64,000 nt of DNA, taken from Calliopum simillimum (Eukaryota; Arthropoda; Insecta; Diptera; Lauxaniidae). Location of the stretch: contig OX638368.1 of assembly GCA_951812925.1 (NCBI GenBank), positions 124,643,309-124,707,308 of the forward strand. Reading direction: 5' to 3'. A program made the position numbers and the translations under genes. Each line of letters opens with the position of its first letter. Positions within the stretch are counted from its first letter, which is position 1. A model generated the notes under the pieces. The model was not told where the DNA came from and did not search any database. It worked only from the letters and a program-made list of their open reading frames with translations. Positions 1 through 12,700 of the stretch are shown piece after piece.

Positions 1-2428
1 ATGGCAAAATTACAACAAATGATAAGGCACTTACAAGAAGAGAAAAATAATTTGATCACTGAGAAGGGTATTAAAGTTTCAGCATTGCACGATTTGGAAG
101 AGAAATTCAAAAACAAAACAGATGAAGCTCAACAGTTGCGTGAAAAATTGGGACAGGCTGAAATGCAGTTAGCCGCATGCGGTGAAGAAAACGCACAAAA
201 AGAGGTAAGTACAAATTTGTACTCTTGAAGGTGACTTTTGATTGCACTACTCGAAGCCGAGTCTTTCATCAAAAAATTCAAATAATTTACACGTTATACC
301 CTAATCTACCACTATCTTTTTCAAAAAATTTGCTCTGCCATTTACCGAGTTTTACCTTTTGTTTGCAGGAACGTATTGAAAAGTGTCGCCAACATTGCGC
401 TAAGCTGGAATCTGAGAAGAGGCATTTACAAGAGGAACTAGCAAAGGTTGAAGGCCGTGCTAGTAAACTTGATCTACAACGTGTTGCTTTGGAAGGTGAT
501 ATAACGCGACTACAAATGGCATTGCAGGAAAAAGACTGCAACATACGTCAGCTGCAAGAACGACTGGATAATCAAAATCGTGCTGTTACCCAACTAGAGG
601 ATCGATGCACTTCACTTAAAACAACTGTTGATCAACTTAAAGAGCGTCTACAAAAATCCACTGTAACGGAGGCTGAATTGCGTGGCGAAGTAAAATCCTT
701 GACAAGAGAGCTTGCCGAACAAGGCCATTGTCAGCAGGCTAATGAGGACAAACTTAAACTTTTGCAAAAGTCATTGCAAACAGCAGAAAATGAAAAACGT
801 ATTCTATCGGAGCGCCTGGATAACTCACAAACAACGCTAAATGAATTGCGACGTGGGCAGCAGGCACAATTGGATAGCATACAAAGGTTGCAGGAGCAGG
901 TGACCGATTTGGAAGTGCAAAAATCTTCACTTGAATCACAACTTCGGATTGTTAAATGGAATCAAGAGTCTCAGGACAAAGTTGGTAATGGTAACGGTGG
1001 CGGAAATGGTGCCGGTGATAGTCATAAAGAAGAGGAACTTAATCGTCAATTGAAATCATCTATGCGAGAAAAGTCTGAGTTACGCAATAAATTGCAAACT
1101 CTACAAGAAAAAGTCAAACAATTGGAATCAGAACGGAAAAGCAAATTTACAAACGGCACAGCTTATGATCGCTCTGAAAAGTCGGGTTATTATGACGCTG
1201 GCGACTATGATTCAAATCGCTTAGAGGGTAATGGCGCAGGTGGTAGTGACGGAAACTATTTAAAGAGTAGTTTTAGCTGTGGTTTAGATCACACAGCTAT
1301 CGAACAGGAGTCGCGAGATCTTCGTCTAAAGGTACGTCGTTTAGAAACTTTATTGGCTGAAAAGGAGTCAGAGTTAGCACGTGCAAAAGCCAGAATGCAT
1401 GACAGTGCAAAATGTGTTGATGGCGACTCCGAACGATATCGTAGCGCTCACCTACATGCGGAAAAGTTATTGGATGCTAGAGAGCAATCACATCGGCAAC
1501 AAGTTTTGCGTTTAGAGAATCAGGTATTTTTTACAATTCAACTTATTTTCGGAGGTTTAAGAAAAATATTTTGTAAACGAAAACTTTCCAACAGTAGATC
1601 AGATTCCATCAACTCAGTAATAATGTATGTATTCAATCTTAGTCTGGGAGCAGAAGCACTCTATCAAGTCAGAATGTAAAGGATCTGTAAATCTAAAGCT
1701 TTTATGAAGTCGTAATGAAAGTGTGTAGTGATGTAATACGATGTCACGGCTTAGCCGATGTACCAATTTTTCTGAAACTCTGAATGGTTAAAGACTAAAT
1801 CCTAAGGAATGATATTAAATGAATGATATTTGTATGTTTTTAGAGGGCAGTAGGACGGCTCTAATAAACTGTCACTGCTAAATCAGTACAGAAATAGTTA
1901 TGAAATTCGGATTGGAAATAGACTGCACCCCCAATTATATATTAAGGTCTCACAAAGCGAACTATAGTTTATATGAAACGCAATTGTTTCTATTTAGTTT
2001 CAGGCTTAAGATGCAATCCTTGATTGATTCTGCTATAAGATTTAGATTGAATACACACAGGAAACTATCAGAAAAGTTCCGTCTGACTTTCAGAATTAGA
2101 TACAATCACTTTCATGTTATATTTTAAAATTTCAGATTTCCATGCTTCGAGAACAACTGGCACAAGAAGCAAAACGTCGCCAACAATACATATTAAGAAG
2201 TTCCAAGGCGAACAGAGAAATGCAGCATTTACGAAATACTTTAGGCGATTCACTGAGACATGTATCACAACATCCTTTAGATCCTAATCTACTGGAAAGC
2301 GAATCAAGAAGGTTTGTGTGACTCATTCTAAAAAACGAAATAGTTTTTAATCAAATTAAATTAATTACAGATTGGATACGGCAGTTTCCATGAGTCTTCC
2401 ACCGTCAACCTATCGAGACTATGATTAA
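1..2428 (+). CDS. Root: Rootletin-like ciliary rootlet coiled-coil protein, C-terminal part
   Basis: Partial gene; the window opens inside it, so the ATG at base 1 is probably internal. Exons: 1-204, 369-1523, 2136-2311 and 2371-2428 (stop TAA). All joins keep frame and use GT-AG sites, giving 530 visible residues. Seen: almost continuous coiled coil rich in Glu, Gln, Leu, Lys and Arg, broken near residues 274-286 by a Gly/Asn-rich spacer. The protein ends in a short non-coiled tail with Pro and Tyr. Known: rootletin polymerises into the striated rootlet at the base of cilia; in flies it is needed in sensory neurons. The name rests on the heptad-rich character and on the neighbours (GatB, Tsc1, Sec10, Npc2f), which sit near Root in Drosophila. 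Another long coiled-coil protein cannot be excluded from this part alone. Confidence 0.78.
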
Positions 2429-3075
2429 AACAAAAGAGAAAAATTAAGTTTTCTCAGTGGATTCAAACATACAAAAATGAATGCAAAATTACTGCCATAT
2501 GAAAAAATACAAATTTTAAAGTTCCAAAACAACCTAAATTGAATATTGTGTTCATCGATACATACATACTACATATATGTTTGTAATTAAGAAATATTTA
2601 TGATACAATTTTAGTTTTTGTTTTTAACTATTAGAATGACGCATTGTAATTTAAAGCTATACAGCAATTGTAAGATCCAACTAGTAGAAAAAAGCCATGT
2701 CTTTTTATACAATTTTTTAGTGTTTTCAAACAGAGAACAAAATAAACTCATAATAAGTGAATTAAAAAAATTAGACATTATTTTATGTTCTGAAATATGT
2801 ACATGTAGTACGAGATCCGGCAGTAAAAAAACATATCGATCGAGTTTTTAGTTAAAATCTAGTTTTTACATATATTTATGAATGGGAGAACATATTTTTG
2901 GCGGGTTACGTATCAAAATGTGGCCGCAAGTATTATCAAATTGCGATAACTTATGAACCGTGAGTCGCACGTGAAAAAGTGGAGTCATATGCTCTACAAG
3001 TAATTTTTATTATATGTAAAACAAAATTTACCGTTTAGGAGTTATTTATTAAAAACCGATTTTTTTACGTTTATT

Positions 3076-3282
3076 CAGGCATGTTCTGAAATCCAATTCA
3101 CTTCGGAATCGGAATGAAAGCAATTTTAAAGAGCTCCGCATTTCGACAATCGAATAGGAACCATTAGCAAATTTTGTTTGTTGAAAAACAAATCCAATTC
3201 CATCATGTTTGTCGCAATGCAGAGCTCTTGAAGATTGCTTTCATTCCGATTCCGAAGTAAATCGGATTTCAGAACATACCTG
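3076..3282. mobile_element. Inner palindromic MITE nested in the 2813-3652 fold-back
   Basis: A 207-bp palindrome with termini CAGG(C/T)ATGTTCTGAAATCC. Inverted blocks include CTTCGGAATCGGAATGAAAG on the left and its complement on the right. It lies in the loop of the outer fold-back. ATT occurs immediately outside both ends and could be a 3-bp target duplication. Non-coding. Confidence 0.7.
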
Positions 3283-3424
3283 ATTGTTTATTGCGTTTTT
3301 AATAAATAATTAAATGTCAAAATGTTAAATATTTTAATGTGATTTAATTTTCTGTTAAATTTTTTAATAATTTCATTGCATTTAAAAAAAAAATTGTAAT
3401 TCTTACATGCTAATATTATACTAA

Positions 3425-3450
3425 ATAAATAATAATAATAATAATAATAA
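3425..3450. repeat. (AAT)n microsatellite
   Basis: About eight uninterrupted AAT units inside the outer fold-back, next to its right arm. Confidence 0.9.
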
Positions 3451-3895
3451 CGGTAAATTTTTTTTAACATATAATGAAAATTACATGTAGAGCATATGAC
3501 TTCATAAAAAACACTCTGACACTTTTTGATAATACTTGCGGCTACATTTTGAGAGGCTACCCAGCAAAAATATATTCCCCCATTCCTAAATATATGCAAA
3601 AATTAGGTTTTAACTAAAAACTCGATCGATACGTTTTTTTACTGTCGGATCTTAGACTAATATAAAAAAAGAAGAATTTACTACGAAGTTGGAACTTTTA
3701 TTTAATGTATAGCTTTATAACTCCATGCAACTGCATTTAACTAAACCAATTAACATAAAAATTCACAATGAACTGATACATCATTGTACAAATAAAATTT
3801 GTGCTGAATCTAAGAAAAATATTTTTTTTAAGAAAATATGAGAAAAAACTTTAAATTTGATTAAAGTCGTTCAATATCATATTGGCAACGCCTTA

Positions 3896-4155
3896 TATAT
3901 GGACAGTGTTATGCAATAACGAGTCAACCCACTCGAAATTAGTTTTGAGATATTTACGTTTCTGTGTAGATGTCGTAGAACGAACGATATGAAAATGTCA
4001 AACAAATTTTGTTGTTTTCAACCTTTTACTAACAATATTTAGGTTCGGTTTTTTAAAAATAGGTGCTTCTTCATATTTAGAATCGAACTGTATTCATAAG
4101 TCGAAAAAAATTTGTTTGAGGGTTGACTCGTTATTGCATAACAGTGTCCATATAT
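3896..4155. mobile_element. 260-bp palindromic MITE
   Basis: The ends are inverted copies: ATATATGGACA(G/C)TGTTATGC, followed by AATAACGAGTCAACCC, in reverse at the right end. The interior is AT-rich and non-coding. It abuts the next inverted-repeat element at 4151. Confidence 0.75.
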
Positions 4156-4523
4156 CTGTGGTTTTTGACAAAACAACATAACTTAAGATAAGACAATTTT
4201 CCAAATTTTAGTCCTTAACAAAAACGTTAGAAAATGCATCTTCTGCAATAATCGTCATGATTTGTAGTTCCAGAGGTATTAGGATGCCCTATAATTCACG
4301 CAAGTTTTGAGTTTGCCGCCATTTGTGCGGTAAAGTGCTGCCAACTAAAAAACAAGAAAACAGTTTGACAGCTGACAGTAAAGGGTTAGTAAAAATGCAT
4401 TGCAGGAAGAGATTTAATGCTGCATAAATGAAACTCTGCCACATTATTGAAAAGCAGTTTTTTAACTCTCCTGAAAAGTTGCCAATTTCAAGTTTAGTTG
4501 TTTTGTCAAAATGCCACAGATAT
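4151..4523. mobile_element. Short-TIR element next to two other palindromes
   Basis: The terminal repeat ATATCTGTGG, two variable bases, then TTTGACAAAACAAC is inverted at the two ends. The interior is not palindromic and has no ORF. A piece closely related to its right end recurs near 51015-51110 (CTGTGGCATTTTGACAAAAT and downstream), so this is a dispersed family. Confidence 0.6.
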
Positions 4524-4524
4524 T

Positions 4525-5147
4525 CAGTCCTGCGATGAAAAAAAGTATGAGATCAGAGTACGTGATTTTTATAAATTTTCGCTCGCTGAATTCGAATATG
4601 ACCTCCGATTTGATCCATCACGTCTGAGATCCAAGTTATCCTTGATATAAAGTGCAGAAAACGCTATTTTCAAACATATGGCGTACATCCTCAAAAAAGT
4701 TTAGTTCACTTTTGACAGCGGCATTGAATAGCCCTGAGCTTCCTCTTTAAAGCGTAGTTTTAACTTTTACAATTGAATCATTAGTTTCGAGAAATTATCC
4801 ATTGAAGTAAAGGTATACAAATTGAATATAGTCCTTTACAGGAATTTGCGATACCTTTACTTCAATCTATGATATCTCGGAAACTAATGATTCAATTGAA
4901 AAAGTTAAAAGTATGCTTTAAAGAGGAAGCTCAGGGCTATTCAATGTCAAAAGTGAACTAGACTACTTTCAGGATGTACGCCATATGTCTGAAAATAGCG
5001 TTTCTTGCACTTTAAATCAAGGATAACTCGGATCTCAGACGTGATGGAGCGAATCGGAGGTCATATTCGGATTCAGCGATCAAAAAACAATAAAAATCAA
5101 TTACTCTCATATCATACTTTTTTTACTTTTTCAAAAGCGCAGGACTG
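4525..5147. mobile_element. 623-bp fold-back element, CAGTCCTGCG ends
   Basis: Nearly full-length palindrome centred near 4825. The termini are CAGTCCTGCG and CGCAGGACTG. Inverted blocks inside include AGGAAGCTCAGGGCTATTCA and its complement, and AACTAATGATTCAATTG. Arms are about 290 bp. The open frame at 5005-5364 overlaps the right arm and is judged a chance ORF. Confidence 0.8.
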
Positions 5148-5422
5148 TGTTATCAACATTAAATTTGTGAAGGTAATGCAAAATTATTTGAGTATCTTTG
5201 TGCAACAATGTGTTAACTACAAAATTCACAAATATGAGATTATATCGTCAAATACATTAAAACTTAACTCTTCTGTAACCCCCATAAAATTCTTTGAAGT
5301 TACATTTTGTCTGGTGGTACTAGTGACTATTGAATTAGGTCACAAAAGTGCTCCTTTACACTAACAAAAGAGATCTCCATATTATAAAATTTTAAAGAAT
5401 CGCATAATTTTTTTGCCTTAAT

Positions 5423-5664
5423 CACCCTTATCATCTAATTCAATTTCGATTGGATCTAAATCAAATCGAGATTTTGCTATCATATATTTGGATTTCCAGA
5501 GTTTTAATCGATCATTTTTCCAATCAACATCGAATAAGAAGATAAAGCTTATTCGATTTCGATTTGAAATATTTTCGATTTCGATTCTGGAAATAAAAAT
5601 ATATGACACCAAAATCTCAAGTCAATTTAGTTCCAATCGAAATCTAATTAGACGATAAGGGGCG
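5423..5664. mobile_element. Palindromic MITE, CACCCTTATCAT family, copy 1
   Basis: About 240 bp with inverted ends CACCCTTATCAT...; the interior is rich in TCGATTT/AAATCGA motifs. A second copy with the same ends lies at 6186-6427, so this is a family rather than a single hairpin. Non-coding. Confidence 0.75.
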
Positions 5665-6185
5665 ATTATCTAAAATTTTTATAGATATTTGAACGAAACG
5701 AACCATTTTTTGGATTCAGCATAAATGCCTTACACAAATATTTAAACATTGTTTGAACCCTTGTCGGTTTAAGTTACTCAATTTTCGTAAGGTAGTAAAA
5801 TTTACAAATTCATTTAAGCGGCAATAAGTTCATACAAAAAGCATATATACTGCATACGTAAACCTAGTATTTACATTAAGATTTTATCTATATTACAATA
5901 AATCATCTACACTTTTATAGTTATTTACATATATCAAGACAAAAAACAACAAGTTTCGTTTTTTACTTTTCTTTGTCTTTTTGTAAGACAAAAGAATACA
6001 GTGTGTTACTTTTTTAATTGATTCTTCATATCAATCGCAAAAACATACATTGCATCAACAGTTTCAAAAGAAAGATCACTCTTATTATCATATTCGTATT
6101 TTGAATAAAATGGATGTCGTGTTTTTATTCGTGTCGCATTATTACTATGATACCACGAAAATACGACAGTCGTGTTCGTCATATT

Positions 6186-6427
6186 CACCCTTATCATGTA
6201 ATTCTATTTCGATTCGAACTAAATCGAACCGAGATTTTGCTATCATATAATTTTGATATCCAGAATCGAAATCGCAAATTTTTGCAGTCAAAATCGAATT
6301 AGATTATAAGGCTGATTCGAATTTAATTGCAAAAATTTTCGATTTCGATTCTGGATATCAAAATATATGAAAGCAAAATCTCAATTCGATTTAGTTCGAA
6401 CCGAAATCGAATTAAATGATAAGGGTG
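6186..6427. mobile_element. Palindromic MITE, CACCCTTATCAT family, copy 2
   Basis: Same family as 5423-5664 and better preserved. The left half reads CACCCTTATCATGTAATTC and the right half is its near-perfect inverted copy. A further AATAAGGGTGAATATGA fragment follows at 6441, suggesting remains of another insertion. Confidence 0.8.
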
Positions 6428-6659
6428 AACATTAAAACAATAATAAGGGTGAATATGAAGATATTCATACAAACATTGACATCAATACATTCTGCTATTA
6501 TTTTATTTTTAAGAAAAATTGTTGCTATTCTCCTTTTATATGAGAAGTAAAACAACAGATGTTTTGGTTTTATTTTTAATTATAAACAATAAAAACTAAA
6601 TCTAATACAAGGCACGCACTTTAGAATAAAAATAAATATGGAAATATGTAACATGTTAT

Positions 6660-6665
6660 TTTATT
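6660..6665 (-). terminator. Candidate GatB polyadenylation signal
   Basis: TTTATT on the plus strand (AATAAA on the minus strand) lies about 52 bases after the GatB stop codon, at a usual distance for a poly(A) signal. Confidence 0.4.
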
Positions 6666-6716
6666 ACTTCAGTTAATAAACGTCACTAATAATGCAAAAA
6701 AGTATGTATTAAGCAT

Positions 6717-9700
6717 TTATTTTTCTTTGAGTAGCTTTTCAAGACAATTTACAACAGCTTTCATGTTTGCTTTCTGTTCAGATAGTTTAGCGACCTCCCC
6801 AACAATTGCAAACATTGCTTTTGACTTTCCATTACGATATTGCTTAACTGCTTTGGATTGGTTTTTCATTGCCAGCTTACATAGATTTTCTATGATTTCC
6901 AAATTTGTTATTTGCTCAAGTTTATTTTCCTGGATTATCTAAAATGAAATCAAAAAGTGGACAATGGAATAAATCTAAAGAAAAAAAGGTTTTTAAATTT
7001 ACCGTCATGAAATTCGCTGTTGGATTCTGATAAAGTTTTTCTATGAGTATACGTGCAGCTTGCAGATTAATTGTGTCTTTTTGTAAACTATTAATTATTT
7101 CCACTAAATGCATATCACTTAATTGACTGAAAATGTAAAGAATTTTGGATTTATAAAAATTTAAAATTTTACACTGATAAAAACTTAAAAAAGATACAGT
7201 GGAAGTCGCTTATAACGACGGTCAAGGGACCGCGCAAAGTCGGTCGCTATAACCGGCGGTCGTTATATCCGACATTAACGCTAATATATATAAAAAAAAA
7301 AACGCTGTTTGCATTTGCTATCAATTTTATTAAAATTACGTACTCAATGCAATTCTTTAAAAACAAAACTGAATTAACCCTATCTTGCATGCAGTAAATT
7401 CAGCACGCCTTGTTTGGACTAGGTTTTACCTCGATGTCGTCCCACTCCATGATTTTTTATGCAGAGTTATTCAGTGGAGTCCAAATATACCGGAAAAGTT
7501 TTTTAAAATCGGTCAACGAGCTAATCGATTTTCAGAGTTAAATTTCAGTTACCAAATGGTATTCACATCTGAATCAAAAACAAAAAAAGGTTTGACAAAA
7601 ATAATCTTCGAAACTAGAGTATGCAGTTCATTTTCCATTTGTTTGCAGACTCAAAAATGGTATTTTCGAAAATTCTACCTGATCGCGTTAACGAAATATT
7701 GAATTTTTAAGGATTTTTTTGAACTTTTTTTGTTGCAAAAAAAAAAAGAATTTTTACGGGTTTTTACAAATTTATGAACAAACAAAAACAAGGAAAAAAA
7801 TTTGCAATGTAAATTTCGATGCTGAATCCGGCCTATCTTTTATGGTTCTATCTTAACCTTAAATTTTGGTTTTTCGAGATTTTTGTGGATATCACATTGT
7901 TAAGGGGTATATAATAGTACATGGAAATCTCTCCTTCGGAGGCCAGATCCGGATTCAACATTGTAATTTACATTGAATATTACTTTTTTTTGATTTTGCA
8001 ATTGCTTATTAAAAAAAAAAAACGCATAAATTCATTTTCTTTTCGACGAAAAAAGTTCAAATAAAATTCTTAAAAAGCCTACTACTTATTTTAAATTCTT
8101 TTTTTTTATTCGTTTTCAAATATCGTCGCTATAAGCGACAGAAAAAAACAAATATGTGGCAAAATGCAGTCGTTACATCCGGCTTGTCGCTATATCCGAC
8201 GGTCGTTATAACCGACAAAATGCCCATAAGGTTTATGAAGAAACCAACCAAACGACTGAAAAAGGGTCGTTATAAGCGGTTCGACGTTATAAGCGGAGTC
8301 GAAAGTCGCCTATCACTGTATTTTAATTCCATGTACAAAATTTTTATTTTGAGTGTCGGTCTTAACCCTAGTGATGCCAAGGGCGATAATATTGTTGGGT
8401 GGCGCCCGTTTTACTTCACAAAATTCAGTCATTCGTTAATTTATATTCAAATTAGCCCTTTTGCAGATATGTACCTACTCAGTCATTTCATAAAATATAT
8501 ATGTGTGTGAAGTTGGCCCTGCTTTTGTGGAATTTCCCGAAAAAAAAAGTTGTGCCGGGGTGTGCTCCACTTGTGCCGTATTGGAAATCAAAATCAGTCC
8601 AATAGTATAGATTTTATGGGGAGGTCCTTTTTTTGGCGGATACGTAAATTTGTGGAATTTTCCGAAAAAAAAAAGTTGTGCCGGGGTGTGCTCCGCTTGT
8701 GCTGCGTTGTGCCGTATTGGGAAAAAAAATCGGTCCAAGGGTTCACCCCATAAAATCTATACTAATGGACCGATTTTGATTTCCAATGCGGCACAACGCA
8801 GCACAAGTGGAGCACATCCCGGCACAACTTTTTTTTTCGGGAAATTCCACAAAAGCAGGTCCAACTTCACGCACATAAAATATATTGAGTGTTTACGACC
8901 GCAAGAAGGGCAGAAAAGTGTTAGTAAGGAAATTTATTTGTCCATGTTAATTACGTGTTACTCATACGACAAGTTGTGCGTGGTTAAACTGGAAATAGTT
9001 TTAATATAGCTATAATTTTTGCAAATATTACAATAAATAGTTCGTTTTTCCAACATTTAAAGATCAAATCTGTAACTTTTATAAAATCAACTTCTTTCAA
9101 AATAAACCTTTTCCAAATGGTTAAAATTAAACTTTTTTCAAATCAAATAAACATTTTTTCAAATTAATTTAACTTTAATATGTACAAACGAAATTCAACC
9201 TTGCATAAGGGTATTAATCTCTGATTTAAATAAACCTTTTGTACCTTACTGAGTTAGCATAAATATGAATACTCAGACTTCGAAAGTAGCAGACACATTT
9301 TTTTTAAAAAACTATATGAGTGGTATAGAAACAGAGGCAGCCATCTCTATTATTTTCATGAACGTGTCTGATAGTGTTTGATCACAAGCAAGTAGATGGC
9401 ACTATCATAGAGGTATAGGAACAAAGGTCCCAACCTCTGCTTTATTCGTGGACATACAAATGAATACTGATATGAGGCACTTTGCCGGTTCGTAAAAAAA
9501 TTAAGCGGAGCTGTGGAATATTTTATTAAATTCAACACTTACCATTCCTCGATCTTTATTCCAGATTTATTGCAAAATGTCAACAATTCATTTAGCAAAA
9601 TGTTGGTTACTAATTTTGTAGAAATTTCAGGTAAATGTTGCGTTATATTTATAAAGTAATTTAAAAGCTTTGGTTCATTCTGCAAAATGAAATATTAAGT

Positions 9701-12700
9701 TTATGATTTAAAAATATATGAAGTTATTTTTCTCTTACCACTAAAATGATGGCGGTTTCCTCATTCATTTCAAAATTTTCCATCAATCTTTTACGTGTTT
9801 CACTTGGAAGCTCTGGCATTTCTTTCAAAATATCTGGAACACTTACTAAACGGGAACTATTGTGATTTTCGCCCATGTGTAAGTGTAATGGTGGTAAATT
9901 TGGTTCTGGCATAAATCTATAATCTTGTAAAACTTCTTTATCACGCATAGCTACGGTGCAATTCGATTCAGCATCCCAAGATCGAGTTTCGTTAATAATT
10001 TTACCGCCATTTTGTACAATTTCCAGTTGCCTCTGAATTTCGTAACATACTGCTTGTGATATACTGCGCACAGAACCAATATTTTTAACTTCTGTACGAA
10101 CACCAAATGGATCTCCTTCACGATGCACAGAAATATTTGCATCTACTCGAAGAGCACCTTCTGCAATAATATTAAAACACCAAAAAATATTAACATATCA
10201 CTTTTCCACATAAAGGAAAAACTTACCTTCCATTTTACAAGAACATGTTTGAAGTCGACGCAAAATAAGCACAAGTTCTTTAACGAGAGATGCTGCTTCT
10301 TCACCTGTCTCTAAGTCGGGTTCAAATACTAATTCCATAAGCGGTATACCAGCGCGATTAAGGTCTACTAAACTCCTTGAATTAAAAATGTATAAATAAA
10401 TTGCAGTTTGAATTTTAGCAGTATGTATGCAAAAAGACTACGACGCACTATGTTTTTTTTTTTTTTTTTTTTTTTTGACAAAAAAGAGTACGTAAAAAAA
10501 AATTCACTACAAGGTTGAAATAAGAAAAAGTTATTACTGCAGAATTTTTTTTGTTTTTATTTGCAATTTTTATCAAAATTCATGTCTTATTCAAGTGATT
10601 AATATTAAATTGTAATATTAAATAACAGATATCATGGTAATGGTTCAATTGAAAATTTATAGCGAAATTTTCTTCGAATGCATTTATAAAAATATGTTTA
10701 GGTAGAGTTGCCGAGTACTTATTGTGGTTGCTACATTTAATTGGTGAGGTTAGACAACTAAAACAACGGTTATAAGCGAAATAAAATGAGTATTTAGTTT
10801 CAACGATTAACGCAAAACAAAGTAATATGAATTTGGGTGAAAATTATTATTAAAATTTTTTACAATATTCTGAAGTTATTACTGCAAATTTGAAGTTATT
10901 ACTGCAGAAATAGGGTATTACTACAGCTTATTTCAATGCCTGCTACAAGGACAAAGTTTTTTCAAAAATTCAAATGCGAAATTAAAGGTGAGACATTCAC
11001 TTATCCTTTAAGTGGTTGCTACATTTAATTGGCGAGGTTAGACAACTAAAACAACGGTTATAAGCGAAATAAAATGAGTATTTAGTTTCAACGATTAACG
11101 CAAAACAAAGTAATATGAATTTGGGTGAAAATTATTATTACAATTTTTTACAATATTCTGAAGTTATATGCAGAAATAGGGTATTACTACAGCTTATTTC
11201 AATGCCTGCTACAAGGACAAAGTTTTTTCAAAAAATCAAATGCGAAATTAAAGGTGAGACATTCACTTATCCTTTAAGTGCCGCTTTTAACAAAATGTGG
11301 TCCACAAAAATAGTGGTAAGTTTGTAATAGGCAGAGAGAAATAACATTCACTGGAAAAGTGGGCGGTACTACAACTCACAAAACTAAATGTGCCTCAAGT
11401 TAGAACAGAATGTCCCGTCGAGTCATAAATTCAAAATGTTATATTTTCTTCATCAAAATAGCTGGCTTTTATTTTAAAAAGTCTTCAATTGTAGTCATAT
11501 ATTTCTTCAATTGCAACATAAAAACAAAAATTCATTAAATAGCAGTAGTTTGGCTAAAATTCTTCTAAATAACTTGTAAATGAAAAAGAGGTTTCCGTTT
11601 CATGTCCTATATGAGTCACACTTATTTAAACAACAATTTTAGACAGAAAAAATTAAATTTTTTTATATTTCCTTATACTTCGTTAAAGGAGGGATCTTTA
11701 GATATTTTTCGAGACTGTTTTCACAGTCTTAGGGCTTAAAATAACTTAGTTATGACCAAAGTTTTGTCATAATCTATATCAAAATGATCAATGAGTCATT
11801 AATGGAATGCGCCATATATAAAGTTCATTGAGTCAAATAACATTAAACTGACTTTTAGCGTTATTAGAACCTTATAACGATGCACATTATATCCTTTGAC
11901 TGGAAAAACTTTTCGTTTTTAATTTGTAGCTTGTACGCTTATTTAAGTGTAAAATTGCCTTTACCGAAGCATGCATTTACCGTGGTCATTTTGTATAAAA
12001 ATGTTATTAAAAATTACATAGAAAATAGAACAGTTTTCAGTTGATTTTGTTCTTTTTTCTGTATTTATTTGATATTTTTTAGTTAACTGCATTTATGTGC
12101 GGCCTCGGACCTTTTTTTTTTTTTTTGTATTTTTCAAGTCGAATCTACGATTTTTGTGAAGTATGTATATCCTTGGCCTCTAGATATTGTGTCTCAAGGA
12201 ATTTTTTCTTATAATTTACTTAACGGACTTGACTCAACATTGTCTGTGGTAATTGAAAAAGGCGTAGACGTTTTTATAAAACTTTAAAACACTCTGAGGT
12301 AAATTGCAGAATCCGAAAATTGAATAGTGATTTTGATCATATTTGAACATAACTAATCAAAAAAGTGCACTTATTATATTAACCATATGTACCTTTTAAG
12401 TATATCATCGTGAATTGATTTTCCACTGTCTTGCTCCAACTGTAGCTGTAAAAGTCGTGAAGTCTTTGTATAGGACTTTTTTCCTGGTACAATAACTGGG
12501 AATGTAATAGCACCATGATTAGCTAAGGCTGCACGCTGTTGAGTTATTTGGTATCCGGCCTAATAGCATATAAATTTATTTTATACTCTATAAATACTAT
12601 TTAAAAAATAAAAAAAGGCTCACTGGCAGATCTGCATAGAAGTAATGCTTCCGATCAAACATTGAAATTTGATTTACTTTACATTCAAGCGCCAATGCTG

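Larger units (their letters stand above)
2813..3652. mobile_element. Outer fold-back element with long inverted arms
   Basis: Two arms of about 230 bp, near 2813-3050 and 3440-3652, are inverted copies of each other. Both contain a GATCGAGTTTTTAGTTAAAA-type block and an AGCATATGA/TCATATGCT block, with scattered substitutions. No coding capacity is visible. It starts about 385 bp after the Root stop codon. The structure is that of a non-autonomous fold-back or MITE-like DNA element. I could not assign a superfamily because no clear target duplication is visible. Confidence 0.75.

Noticed and set aside
7385..7702. 105-codon frame inside the pogo-like element
   Set aside because: No DDE or HTH motif; starts and ends without gene-like signals.
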